A DNA stretch of 64,000 nt from Gliomastix tumulicola (taxonomy: Eukaryota; Ascomycota; Sordariomycetes; Hypocreales; Bionectriaceae): positions 1,922,001-1,986,000 of the forward strand of contig BCHX01000008.1 in the NCBI GenBank assembly GCA_001599755.1. The letters are read 5' to 3'. A program made the position numbers and the translations under genes. The first letter of the stretch is position 1; the number at the start of each line of letters is the position of its first letter. The notes under the pieces were generated by a model. That model saw only the letters and a program-made list of their open reading frames with translations, was not told the DNA's origin and did no database searches. Below, piece after piece: positions 46,241-56,849 of this stretch.

Positions 46241-47847
46241 ATGCCTGTCGACTACAGCAAATGGGTAAGCTAACACCCTTCCCTTCGGCCTATAAAGCAG
46301 ATAGCCGTCGATATTGACATTCCCGTACAGGATGCGCTGGAACTCAGCGACGACTCCGATATCGAGGTTCATCCCAACGTCGACAAGCGGTCCTTCATCC
46401 GCGCGAAGCAGAGCCAGATCCACCAGGAGCGCCAGCACCGGAAACTGCAGATCGAGACGTACAAGTACGAGCGCGTCATCAACGATGGCCTGCTGGAGCG
46501 CATCAACGGCCTCGTGGCGGCCCTGCGCGCGCGCGCCCACGAGACGGCGGACCGGAACCCGGGCGAGGTCGCGTTCCAGGCGCTCATGGAGTCGGCCAAC
46601 CTGAAGGACAACCAGCCGCCGCCGCCGCCCGCCGGCGTCCACTCGGAGGAGCAGGAGCAGCCGACGTACACTAAGATGATGGTCACGCTGCTCGACCAGG
46701 TGAACAAGGCGCTGGACGAGAGGAAGCCCGACGACCGGTACGCGGCCATGGTGGAGGAGATCCAGGGCCACGCGGACAAGGTGTCGGGCCTGCAGAGGGA
46801 GCTGCTGGCGAAGCTGGCGGAGCTGGAGAAGGAGGAGGGGAAGAAGATCACCAGCGATGCGTACCACACCGGCTTCGATAGCTCACACGTCAGCAAGGCC
46901 AAGGCGGACGAGAAGAAGGGCGAGTCTTCGAGCTCGTCCAAGGTGGAGCTGTTGAACCCCAACTTCCAGACGACGCCAGCGGCCGCCTCGGAGCCTTCTT
47001 CATCATCATCATCGAAAGGGGGGGAGCAGGTTGGCGGCGTTGGTGAGGACGACGAGATTGAGGCATCAGCTGCGGGCAAGAAATTTGCCAACATCAAGGC
47101 ACAGGACTACACGGCAAGCGCCCAGTTCATTTCGCAAAACCCGCAGATTCTAGCAGAGAGCGAGACGGACGGCATCCTCGTCATGGCATTCGACGCAGCT
47201 CTCGAAGGGAAGAAGGACCTGGCACGGCAGTACGTGCACCAGGCCCTGCTCCTGCAGTACTGCCGCTCGCTGGGGAGGGACGGAGTGGCGCTGTTCTTTA
47301 GGAGAATCACGACGAAGGGCCACCAGGCACAGGAGGTGTTCAACAAGGACATCACGGACACATTCTCGAAGATCTGGACACGGGCGAGACAGATTGTGGC
47401 CGAGAGGGCCAACGAGGAAGCCTCGGGCGGCGTGGAGCAGATCCAGCTGCATGCCGTCGAGCCCGGGACAGTCATCAACATCAACGTACCCCCAGCGGAT
47501 AGCGAGGACCCGGAAGAGAAGAGGGCACGTGAGATCTACGACGGCTTCGCTCCGGAGATGAAGGCGGCATTGGAGTCAGGAAGCCTGGACAAGGTGAACA
47601 AGGTGCTCGGTGACATGAAGGTGCCAGAGGCGGAGGAGCTGGTGAACCTATTTGGAGAGGTAGGCGAAGTTCTTCCCATATTGCATCAGGGCGCGAGGCA
47701 CAGTGATACTGACGCAAATTTCTACAGGCCGGCGTCTTAAGTCTTGAAGAGCAGATCATCGACGCCACTACAGAGGAAGGGCAGAAGCAGCTCAAGGAGA
47801 TGGAGAAGCAGGCAGCCGAAGAGGTCAAGGATGACGATCCCGAGTAA
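46241..47847 (+). CDS. CDC37: Hsp90 co-chaperone CDC37
   Basis: Exons 46241-46264, 46331-47659 and 47728-47847 give 490 aa (yeast 506). The first exon encodes MPVDYSKW and joins DALELSDDSDIEVHPNVDKRSF. This is the near-invariant N-terminal kinase-binding motif, with a Ser followed by acidic residues as the CK2 site. A coiled coil follows, then a Ser/Pro-rich linker (about 200-260), the Hsp90-binding domain with TDGILVMAFDAALEGKKDLARQ, and a C-terminal helical segment ending DDDPE. CDC37 loads protein kinases onto Hsp90 in the cytosol. The second intron (47660-47727, 68 nt) is confirmed by the frame and by the conserved block LVNLFGEAGVLSLEEQI across the junction. Confidence 0.96.
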
Positions 47848-49046
47848 GCCCGTGGGACGCCTTGTGTACGTAGGCGAGGCTGTCCGGACAGGTCGCACGA
47901 CTTGAGCAGGCAACCAAGGCGTAGTAGGATCCTTCGTTAGGTATATATATAATAGTAAAATGCTGTGGAACAATGAACGAGGAAGACCTGCTTCAAGGAA
48001 TATCCACGACTGCGGCGCGCCACACCACGGACTGGTTCCCGTGTGCTCACAAAGGTGGTGTCATGTGACGTTTCCGACCGTTGAAGATTCCTGAAATAGA
48101 AAACTTCAAGTCGCCTCGTGGCACCACCTAGAGCCGGTTAGCTGGCGCTGAAATAAGCACTTAGCCCCGAGTCAACTCTCGGTGTGGGATGGATTTGCCT
48201 CTTCGTATTTGTTTTTAGCGATCCTGCTTTCTCCTCGTATAACCAGGCCTCCGCCTCTCCGCAGAAAGTTAGATACTGTATGCAGATGGCACGGATGGTT
48301 TGAGGTGCTGATTAGAGGGTCGCTCTGGGGTTTCAGGCTTGGGCAGGCGGTAGGCTTCTTCTGCGAGACTGTGACAGGCTCGGTGTCAGTCCCTTCAGCG
48401 ATCAGCAGGCGCTGGCAGAAGCTAGAAGGAGACGGTCGCTGCGGGCAGTGCCACAGCGCAAGTTTCACCATCTGCATGGGACGAGGCCTCCGTAGGCCTA
48501 TGAAAGCCCGTATAAAATGCCCATAAAAGTGGCATGGGATGCTGACGTCGCGGGCGAGGCGCAGCGCGAAGTCTCCAGGGAAGGGCGGCTGGGCGACGAT
48601 CGGCGGTAAGGGGGGTCAAAGATACTTGCAAGTGTGCGTCAGGTTGGCATGTTTCGCAAGTACCCCGTACCTGGCTCGGCCCCTGGATGGTCCCCGTATT
48701 TTCACCAGAATGTGAGATGGCTGGATCTGGGATTGTGCACTCTGATTCCACGTTTGTTCATTCATAAATGGGCACAGCTCGAGGCTGGTTGCTTGTTTTC
48801 TGCGTGAAAACCTCCTCCGTTGCTTGATCTTCCGTCTTCCAACCTTCTCCTTTTCCCTTGTCATTTACATCATTCGTTCCACTTCCAACAGTCGCTTCTT
48901 CTGTTTCCTTACCGTATATCAAGCCGTGCTTGGCAGTTTTCCTTTGCTTTCCCTCGACCACTTTCTCCTTTCGATATACGAACAACATTTCTAGGAACTT
49001 TAGGGATATCTGTCTCGATAGTATCTACTACTCGAAATCTACGACA
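47848..49046. other. Intergenic region between CDC37 and the PLC-like gene
   Basis: 1.2 kb. The part nearest the downstream gene is strongly C/T-rich (48840-49030), a typical fungal leader. No coding frame is supported. Confidence 0.55.
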
Positions 49047-50126
49047 ATGTGGTTCCCGACTTTGTCTTCACTCGCAGCCGCAGGAGCGCTGGTAGCCCTC
49101 GCCGACGCCCGTCCGCAGAACAGCGGATCATCATCGACAGCCTGCAACAACTCCCCGACGCTCTGCGACCGCAAGTTCAACGAGATCACGTACCTCGGCG
49201 GGCACAACAGCGCCTTCCTCCGCGACCAGAGCACGGGCAACTCGCTCTCGGGCAACCAGTACCTCAACGCCACCAAGGCGCTCGACGCGGGGCTGCGGCT
49301 GCTGCAGGCGCAGGTGCACAAGGCCAACGAGACGCTGGTGCTGTGCCACAGCTCGTGCAGCCTGCTGGACGCGGGCCCGCTCGAGGACTGGCTGGGCGCC
49401 ATCAACGGCTGGATGGGGAGCAACCCGAACGACGTCGTGACGGTGCTGCTCGTCAACGCGGCGTCGGCGACGGCGGACGAGTACCACACGGCGTTCCAGT
49501 CTTCCGGGCTGGGGGACATCTCGTACAAGCCGAACGTGACGGGCGCCTCGGCCGACTGGCCGACGCTGAAGAGCATGATCGACAGCAACCAGCGGCTCGT
49601 GTCGTTCGTCACCGAGATCTCGGCGTCGGACACGGCGCCGACGATCCTCGACGAGTTCAGCTACGTCTTCGAGACGCCGTTCGACGTGACGGAGCTCGGC
49701 GGCTTCAACTGCACGCTCGACCGCCCCCTGAACCAGAACACGGCCGCCAACGCGCTGTCCAACAACTTCCTGAGCCTCGTCAACCACTTCAAGTACAACC
49801 GCCTCACCGACACGATCCAGCTGCCGGACGTCGACAGCATCGGCACCGTCAACGACCCGGGCACGGCCGTCGGCAACATCGGCCGCCACCTCGACACGTG
49901 CAACTCGGAATGGGGGTCGCGCCCCAACTTCGTGCTCGTCGACTTCTTCGACCAGGGCGACCCGCTCGCCGCCGTCGACCAGATGAACGGCCTGTCCGAC
50001 GTCACGGGCCGGGCGGATGTCAAGTCACTCGGTGACGACTCGTCCGCGGCGAGCGGGCTCAAGTCGCGCGGACTCGAGTTCGGCGCCTTCCTGGCCTTCT
50101 TCTCCGCCGCCATCCTCCTCGTGTGA
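49047..50126 (+). CDS. Secreted GPI-anchored PLC-like phosphodiesterase
   Basis: A single exon of 359 aa. Residues 1-21 form a signal peptide (MWFPTLSSLAAAGALVALAD, cleavage likely after Ala21). The PLC-like TIM-barrel follows: ITYLGGHNSAF with the first catalytic-type His, LDAGLRLLQAQV with the conserved Arg, and ETLVLCHSSCSLLDAG with the second His. NDVVTVLLVN and PNFVLVDFFDQGDP are further barrel strands. Several Asn-X-Ser/Thr sites suit a glycosylated protein. The last 30 residues have a small-residue stretch (SSAASG) and a hydrophobic end (FGAFLAFFSAAILLV), a GPI-anchor signal. This fits the fungal PLC-like phosphodiesterase superfamily on the cell surface; the substrate is unknown. An in-frame region before the ATG is pyrimidine-rich leader. 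Confidence 0.88.
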   Translation: MWFPTLSSLAAAGALVALADARPQNSGSSSTACNNSPTLCDRKFNEITYLGGHNSAFLRDQSTGNSLSGNQYLNATKALDAGLRLLQAQVHKANETLVLCHSSCSLLDAGPLEDWLGAINGWMGSNPNDVVTVLLVNAASATADEYHTAFQSSGLGDISYKPNVTGASADWPTLKSMIDSNQRLVSFVTEISASDTAPTILDEFSYVFETPFDVTELGGFNCTLDRPLNQNTAANALSNNFLSLVNHFKYNRLTDTIQLPDVDSIGTVNDPGTAVGNIGRHLDTCNSEWGSRPNFVLVDFFDQGDPLAAVDQMNGLSDVTGRADVKSLGDDSSAASGLKSRGLEFGAFLAFFSAAILLV

Positions 50127-50640
50127 GGATGAGTGGCACTCTTTTACTCAACTCTCTGCTCTTTGGCTTCTCTTTTCTGCTCTTTTGTGTGTGTATTAGC
50201 ATAACATTGGCATAGCGAGGCGTTCTCTGTCCAAAAAAATATGGCCGACTAAATTGGGGCCTTTGTGGGAATTTGGATGTGCCTGGGATTTCTTTCTATA
50301 GATTGGGGATGGGACAACTTTATCAGCAGGCTGGATATCAGTCTGAGATCTTGACAATAGTACTTGATCTCCCTGAAATAATGCGTCTTTATTCGTCATC
50401 GAACGTGTGCATATGAAGTTGACTGCAACGTGCGTCCTACAACGTTGGATAATACTAAACAAAACCTGGTGTGGGGATATGCAGTTGGACCGTCCGAACT
50501 CATCTCGACGACAGCTCTTCGTCATTGGCCAGCCACGATCCGTCCTACATATCCCGTCCTACCTCTCTGGTTCTGCATCTTTTGTCCCTTGTCGACAAGT
50601 TCTAATTTGCTATCCGGCTCAGAGGAGCTAAAGACTCACC
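50127..50640. other. Intergenic region before the ECM15-like gene
   Basis: 514 bp between tandem genes; contains a 3' UTR and a promoter. Nothing further is visible. Confidence 0.6.
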
Positions 50641-51160
50641 ATGGACTACTCGTCTATTGCAACCCCGCCGGCATGCTATGCCGATTTCTGCCTCATCCCC
50701 GTGGGCACCGGGTCAATCTCGGTGGCAGCTGAGGTCGCCGAAGTCCAGAAGGTCCTCAAGGCCAGCGGGCTCAAGTATACGATGCACTCGGCCGGGACGA
50801 CAGTCGGTATGTCTCACTTTCTTGTCTTTCTCTTGTAGCTCCTCTTCCCGCACTCATGTGGTCTGCCCACGGGTGAAACCCCGCATCATATGATTTTTGC
50901 AACGCTACAAAAAAAAAAAAAAAAAAAAAAGACCCTTCCTTGCCTTGGCTGGAGCTGACACGAGGACAACTCTCCACGACACGCTAGAGGGCAGCTGGCA
51001 GGATGTCATGACGGTGATTGGCAAGGCGCACACCGTCGTCCACGAGCGTGGGGTGGTGAGGGTGCAGTCGTCGATGCGCGTCGGCTCGCGGACGGACAAG
51101 AAGCAGACGGCCGAGGACAAGGTGAAGAGGGTGGAGGAGATTCTGGCCGGTGGAGAGTAA
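50641..51160 (+). CDS. Thiamine-binding protein, ECM15/MTH1187 family
   Basis: Exons 50641-50806 and 50988-51160 give 112 aa (yeast Ecm15 is 104). The fold markers are ADFCLIPVGTGSISVAAEVA, VQKVLKASGLKYTMHSAGTT, then after the junction VEGSWQDVMTVIGKAHTVVH and VRVQSSMRVGSRTDK. These match the small ferredoxin-like proteins of the thiamine-binding (YqgV/Ecm15) family, thought to bind thiamine or a related compound. The cellular role in fungi is poorly defined. The 181 nt intron contains 22 consecutive A (50909-50930). Confidence 0.88.
50909..50930 (+). repeat. Poly(A) tract in the ECM15-like intron
   Basis: 22 A in a row inside the intron, far enough from donor and acceptor not to disturb the splice signals. 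A simple homopolymer, prone to length variation. Confidence 0.9.
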
Positions 51161-52350
51161 GGAACTCTGTGTGTCTCATCGATGTCGCCATCCCTGAATA
51201 ATAAGACATTTCATCCCTCATTCTCGTCCACGTTACTGATGACTGGCTGGCCCTCGTGTCACTGTGGCGTCTGTCGGGCATCGGGGGCGGCGGCATGGAT
51301 GGAAGCCGGTAGGCCAGCCAGAGGGAAATTTCCTGGGACTTTGTCTCTCTCCCACGCCCGGTTTCATGCACGCGTCGCTGGGGGGGTCTCAGCTTTGATT
51401 GAAGATGGCGCTTTTCTGTGCCATGGATGGAGGAATGGCAGCTTATCTTATCAGGGACGTGGTGGTGGCTTCCCAAATCATGAGTCACTGCTGGGATTGT
51501 TGGCACTGCTGGCAGGCGCTACCGGAGTTTGGTGCCTGCCGCTGGGACTTCTGTGCCTTACCTAATGCACTGTAATCCGATCTGCTTATCAGCAGCCCCC
51601 ACACGCAGCGCATCAGATAAGGGACGGGATGGTGTGCCTGAGATGGAGGGTTGGATGCGTGGCTTTATCCGAGGCAGGTCCGATGGACGTGTCATGGGGG
51701 CTGTCACTCTGGAACAAGCCCGCCCCTGACCTTCGACCTGACATGTAAACCCGCCTGCGCCGCTCTACAAAGCTGGGCCAGCTGACGGGAAGCCACCTCC
51801 AAGTCGACCTCTGTCTGGCCTGCAGCGACCGCGTCACGAGCTGCAGCCATCCGCGCAGCCTGTGCTACCCTCAGCTTCCACCCACCCCTCCGCTCCGCGC
51901 ATCCGGGGTTCCCGTGACGACCCATCCCTACCACCCGCCGCCGGCAGCTCCCCGCGTGCTTTTCTCTCTCTGCGACAAGGTGGCCAGACACTGCTTCGGT
52001 GCGTCACCGGTCGAACTGCCTTGCTACCTACGACCCTCCCTTGCGATTTACCCGAGACGCCCGCTTCGCTCCCGTGATAGGGCACTGGAAGCCTTGCACG
52101 TGCGAGCATCGACGAGCAGACGAAGCGACAACCAGCAGCTTGCCGTGTCTCACTGCGCGCCCGCGTGCTCATATATACCATCTATACCATCGACGGCCAG
52201 AAGTCATCGACTGCTTTCCTAGCTTTTTGGATAATTCTCCGACCACGCCTATCTCAAGACCCTGTCTTAACGACGCAATTTCGAGCTACTCGCACATCAC
52301 GGCGCACCAGACGATCATAGACCTACAACACGCACACACCGGGTCAGATC
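51161..52350. other. Intergenic region before the nucleoside transporter
   Basis: 1.2 kb between tandem genes, C/A-rich towards the right end (leader of the transporter). No coding frame is supported. Confidence 0.55.
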
Positions 52351-53828
52351 ATGACTAACTACTCGACCATGGGGGAACGATCAAATCAGCCCTTCGGCGG
52401 CCGCCGGGGGACGCTGCTCACGCATGAGTACGAGCCATTGACGGCCTCGGAGGACCTCGAGGAGCCGACTCCGCTCGACGAGTCTACGCTGCTCAAGGTG
52501 GACAGCGAAGTCCCGTTCTCATGGGTCGAGTACGCCATCTTCGTCCTCCTTGGCGTCGCGATGCTCTGGGCATGGTATGTTTCGTACCCTTTGTCCCGTG
52601 TGACCTGTCCATAGGTGGCTAACTAGTAGGTTTCAACAGGACCATGTTCATCGCCGCGGCCCCATACTTCACGCTGCGCTTTGCTTCTGATGATTGGGCA
52701 CGGGACAACTCCCAGTCGGCCATTCTCACAGTGTCGACGACTGTGAACCTGTGTGGCATGCTTCTGCTTGCCCACCTCCAGCACAACGCCTCCTACCCGT
52801 TCCGAATCAACACCGCCCTGGGCATCAACACTGTTGTGTTCACCCTGCTCACTCTCTCTACCGTGCTCTTCCTCAAGGTTAGCACTACTGCGTATCTCGC
52901 CTTCCTGCTGTTCAATGTCGCTGCAGCCGGCTGGGCTACTGGCCTCCTGCAGAATGGGGCGTTCGCTTTCGCTGCCAGTTTTGGTAGACCCGAGTACATG
53001 CAGGGTCTCATGGCGGGCCAGGGTGTCGCCGGCGTCCTCCCGCCGCTGACACAGGTCATCTCTGTCCTGATCTTCCCGCCGAAGCATCAGGATGACAGCA
53101 GCAACGGCGGTGCTCCAGTCGGCCAGATGTCCGCCTTCCTCTACTTCCTGGCGGCCGTGGTCATCTCCGTCACGACCTTTGTGGCCTTCATCCCGCTCGT
53201 CCGCCGTCACAACGCCATCATGGAGGAGCGCATGGCCGAGCAGATGGCCGACTCCATCGCGGGGATTGAGGAGGCGGAGCGCAGAGCCCGCAAGACCATC
53301 TCTCTGTGGCATCTGTTCAAGAAGCTCCACTGGCTCTCCCTGGCCATCATCCTCACCTTCGCTGCCACCATGTTCTACCCAGTCTTCTCGGCCAAGATCA
53401 CGTCCGTCAACTGGCAGCCTGGCGGTGGCACGCTCTTCAGCCCCGCCGCCTTCATCCCGCTTGCTCTGTTCTTCTGGAACTTTGGTGATCTCGGCGGTCG
53501 TGTAGCGACTATTCTCCCCTTCTCGCTCCGACACAGACCGTTCGTCCTCTTCCTCCTGTCTGTGATCAGGATGGCTTGGATCCCGCTGTACATGCTCTGC
53601 AACATCGGCGGTCGCGGTGCCACCGTCTCGTCCGACTTCTTCTACCTCGTCGTCGTGCAGCTGCTCTACGGCCTGTCGAACGGTTGGGTGAGCTCGAGCT
53701 GCATGATTGCGGCCGGCGAGTGGGTCGAGGACGGCGAGCGCGAGGCCGCGGGCAGCTTCATGGGTCTCTGCCTCGTGTTTGGTCTGACGCTGGGCAGTGT
53801 GCTGAGCTTCACTGTTGCCGAGGTTTAA
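52351..53828 (+). CDS. Equilibrative nucleoside transporter (ENT/SLC29 family)
   Basis: Exons 52351-52574 and 52640-53828 give 470 aa; the 65 nt intron (GTATGT to CAACAG) splits a Trp codon. A cytosolic N-terminus of about 55 residues with acidic/leucine clusters (EYEPLTASEDLEEPTPLDE) precedes about ten to eleven membrane segments, starting VEYAIFVLLGVAMLWAW. ENT markers include the helix-1 WxW-type start, NGAFAFAASFGRPEYMQGLM in the middle, a long cytosolic loop (MEERMAEQMADSIAG to LWHLFKKL), FFWNFGDLGGRVAT and YGLSNGWVSSSCMIAAG. The closest named relative is yeast Fun26, a vacuolar nucleoside transporter; location here is inferred. An alternative start at codon 7 cannot be excluded. Confidence 0.9.
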
Positions 53829-53993
53829 AATTAAGCGGCGGGTCACGTTTGATGATGATTTTGGTAGACTACATCCGGGGAGGGGGGAACATGACTTTGA
53901 TATGTTTTTTTTTTTTTTAGCAAGTATTGATATTTGGCTTTCATCTCTTCTTGCCCTTTGCTTGTATTTTGAATCATGGTATCTGTAGAGGCG

Positions 53994-54022
53994 TTTTTTT
54001 TTTTTTTTTTTTTTTTTTTTTT
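53994..54022. repeat. Poly(T) tract, 29 nt
   Basis: 29 consecutive T in the convergent region, the longest homopolymer I see in the window. A length error in assembly is possible. Confidence 0.9.
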
Positions 54023-54711
54023 GGCTACTCCCATCCGGCGATGTACGACGAGCTCGCTCATTTAACCTTGGTATCGGTTCCCTCACGGTCATAGAATTTC
54101 CAATAGATTTGTAGATTTGTTCCAAGGTTTCATATCCAGCCAGCCCAGTGCTCTGCACCGAAAAAGGCCAAAAACTACAAGAGACTACAAAAGACAAAGA
54201 ACCCCCCCCTTCCCTCTCAATTGCTCAAAGGCTCCTCTATAAGTGAGACAGACGCGCGCGCACGCAAGAAAAAATAACACACACAAGGTTTCAGAGATTC
54301 CAAAAAAAACAAAAACAAGTACACCCTGTAATAACCCTTACTTCCCATCCCTCCGAATGCTCGTTTGTCGTGTGCCTGAGCTGTGTTTGCCGTGAGGCCG
54401 AATGTTGTAGACAGACCAAAAAAAACCCTCCAAGAAAAAGGACCAAATCAAAAGACCAGTAAAAAAAGAAAAGTGCAGGCCGATGCATGCTTGAAAAAAC
54501 ATTTCCCAGGGGTATAACAAAAGCAGAAACCAACGAATGCGTGGTGCCGGGGGCAAAAGACCTTTCTATGTGATTTGACGCAATAAACGAGAAAAGAAGG
54601 GAAAAGAAAAAAAAGAGTGAACCCGGTTTCGTGTGCGGAGGGTTACATCGAAGGAGAAATTCGGCCGTGATACGTCGTGAAGAGCGATTGTGGGGGGGGG
54701 GGAATAGACAC

Positions 54712-54762
54712 GAAGAGAAGGGAAGAGAAGAGAAGAGGAGAGAAGAGAAGAGAAAAGAAGAG
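54712..54762. repeat. GAGAA-type purine tract
   Basis: About 50 nt of irregular AGAAG/GAGAA units on the plus strand, with no C or T, close to the end of IPK1. Noncoding. Confidence 0.8.
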
Positions 54763-54858
54763 TAGAAGAGGTTGGAAAAGCAGAGGAGCCTTGATACGGG
54801 GGTGGTAACATGGACCAACTTGCTGTTTCAGAAAAAAAGACGACTAAGAAACGGTCGT

Positions 54859-56807
54859 TCAGAACGGAAGGCAGGACGAGAAGGACCAGCCCTCCTCCTT
54901 CTCCTCCTCCTCCTCCTCCTCCTCAAAGGGCCGCTTGGGGGTGGCGGTCTTGTACATGGCGAGGCAGCGCGAGAGGGTGGGCACGTCACTCTGGACGTTG
55001 TAGAGGACGGGCATGCGGCCGATCTTCCGCGCCATGCTCGCGACGAGGTTCCTCGGGCCGCGGGGTTTTGCGGCGGCCTCGCGGCTCAGGACCTCGATGA
55101 TCTCGGGGCGGCCGGTGGGCACGAGGCGCCTGCGGTAGGCGGGCGACTCGAGGACGCAGTTCGTCGGCGGCTTGTAGAAGCTGCCGCCGCAGTAGATCCA
55201 GCGGGCCGTGTAGAAGCCGCCCTCGAGGAGCTTCTCCTCGACGCGCTGCCAGTACTCGAGGCGGAACTTGGGCATCTTCATGTCGAAGTCGCCGAAGCGG
55301 ACCTTGAGCGGGCGCGAGGCGCGGCTGTTGGCCTCCGTGGACACGACGGCGAAGCAGGTGCAGTCGCGCAGCGTCATGGCGAGGGCAAAGTTCATGTCGT
55401 TCGACTTGGCCGCGAGGGGCCCCGTCTTGTCGTTGCCCTCCTGCGCGCGGCGGAGGCAGCCGAAGGCCTCCTCGTCACGGAGCACGTCGAGCGTGCTGCT
55501 GAGGTCGTCGCCGAGGTCGTCGAGATGGGGGACCAGCCGCTGCGAGCTGTCGGAGGCGGTCTGGTCGCGCGAGCTGTCGAGCGTCAGGGGGCAGGGCTTC
55601 GCCTTGGTCGGGACGGGCCTCTTCGGCCCCGGCTCCGTGACGTAGCTATGGAGCTCCTTGGCACACTGCCTGCAGCGGATGGCGTGACTCGGCGCGCTGG
55701 GTGACTGGGAGAGCCACTTGGGCTTGAACTCGACGAGCAGGCTCTTGCTGGGATCTGAGCGTGACGCGTGATTAGTCAGGGGGGAAGAGCGGTCGAGAAG
55801 CCATCTGACTGAGCCAGGGGAGGAGGGGTAAGGTGGACTCACCATCCGGTCTCATGTCCTCAACGAGGAACCCGAGTTTGGACCCCTCGACATACGAGCC
55901 CCGGAACTTGGGCGCCCGGGTGCTGTTGATCGACCGGAGAAATGCATTGATGTTGTCAACGGTACCGGGAGAGTCGATGCTGACGAGCTCCTGGTGCAGG
56001 ACGTACGAGCCTAGAATGGGCTGGATGCAGGTCTTGTAATACTTATACTGCTCGTGGTAGTCGAATTTCGGGCGATCATCCTCCTCAAACCTCTTGGCAA
56101 CCCTCAGAAGCAGGCCTGGCGAATAAGACAAGGTGTTAATACGTCCCGGCGCAAAATGCGGTAAGAGAAAAAAAAAAAAAAAAAAGCAAGGGAGGGGTGG
56201 GCAACGCACGTGTGTCCTCATGTTTTAGGTAACGGCCGTTAGGCAGAGTGAACTCGAAGACGGCATTGGCTGCGCCCTCGCCAACCATCTTGATAATCTT
56301 GCAGCCGGCGGGAAGCTGCTTCATAGACTCGGTACGGTGCGTTTCGAAGGGCCGAGAGTCATTGGGGTCCCGTGCATCAGGGCACTGTTGCTGCTCCGGC
56401 TGCGGCTGCGGCTGCGGCTGCGGCTGCGGCTGTTCCTGTTGCTTCTGCTCGTCCTGTTCCTGTGGTTTCTGCCGAAGCTGTCCTTTCTCCCGGCGTGAAA
56501 CAGAGACGGACACAGACAGTGGAGGCTGCGGCGAGTCATCTCCACGGGCGTTGCTAGGAGCGTTGGTAGTGATGATGGTGGTGGTGGTGGTGGTGGTGGG
56601 TGACTTGGTGATAGGGAGGAGCTGCTGCTGCTGGGCGAGGTGCTGCTGCCGGTCCTGTTCCTGCAGTCGCAGCTGCAGCTGTTGCAGCTCATACTGACTG
56701 CGCGGCGAGACGGACGCTGGCGCCGGTCTCGCAGCGCGCAGGTCGATTTTTGCGGGTGTGGTTGGAGGCAGCCTGAACGGCGAGGACGGTCTCAATTCCA
56801 CGGCCAT
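54859..56807 (-). CDS. IPK1: Inositol-pentakisphosphate 2-kinase IPK1
   Basis: Exons 56807-56210, 56115-55843 and 55754-54859 give 588 aa; introns are 94 and 88 nt. The catalytic part starts near 170: KMVGEGAANAVFEF (nucleotide-binding loop), LVEFKPKWLSQSPSAP with CRQCA (the EIKPKWG-type signature), and VRFGDFDMKMPK (DxDxK-type). IPK1 makes inositol hexakisphosphate from the pentakisphosphate, which supports mRNA export and phosphate signalling. The first 165 residues are an extension: Gln-rich, a run of Thr, and (Gln-Pro) repeats encoded by GGCTGC units. The C-terminus has seven or more Glu in a row. The first ATG in frame is at 56807; open sequence upstream has no ATG. Intron 1 carries a 18-base A run on the plus strand, its pyrimidine tract. 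Confidence 0.93.
56389..56432. repeat. GGCTGC repeat inside IPK1 coding sequence
   Basis: Six-base units encode alternating Gln-Pro in the IPK1 N-terminal extension; the copy number sets the length of the (QP) run. Confidence 0.85.
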
Positions 56808-56831
56808 GATGATTGGCGGGGTGCCAGGCGG

Positions 56832-56849
56832 CTTGCAGATATCTGCAAG
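56832..56849. promoter_or_regulatory. 18 bp perfect palindrome upstream of the IPK1 start
   Basis: CTTGCAGATATCTGCAAG is its own reverse complement and lies 25 nt before the IPK1 ATG (minus strand). A related word, CTGCAGATATGCGC, sits at 56864-56877. It could be a dimeric factor site or, in RNA, a small hairpin in the leader. Confidence 0.5.

Larger units (their letters stand above)
53829..54858. other. Convergent, low-complexity intergenic region
   Basis: 1.0 kb between the stops of the transporter and IPK1. It carries homopolymers (14 T at 53905-53918, 29 T at 53994-54022, 11 G at 54692-54702) and a purine tract (54712-54762). No gene. Confidence 0.6.

Noticed and set aside
49049..50035. 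328-codon frame overlapping the PLC-like gene
   Set aside because: Arg/Gln/Gly/Pro-rich shadow of the strongly biased coding frame.
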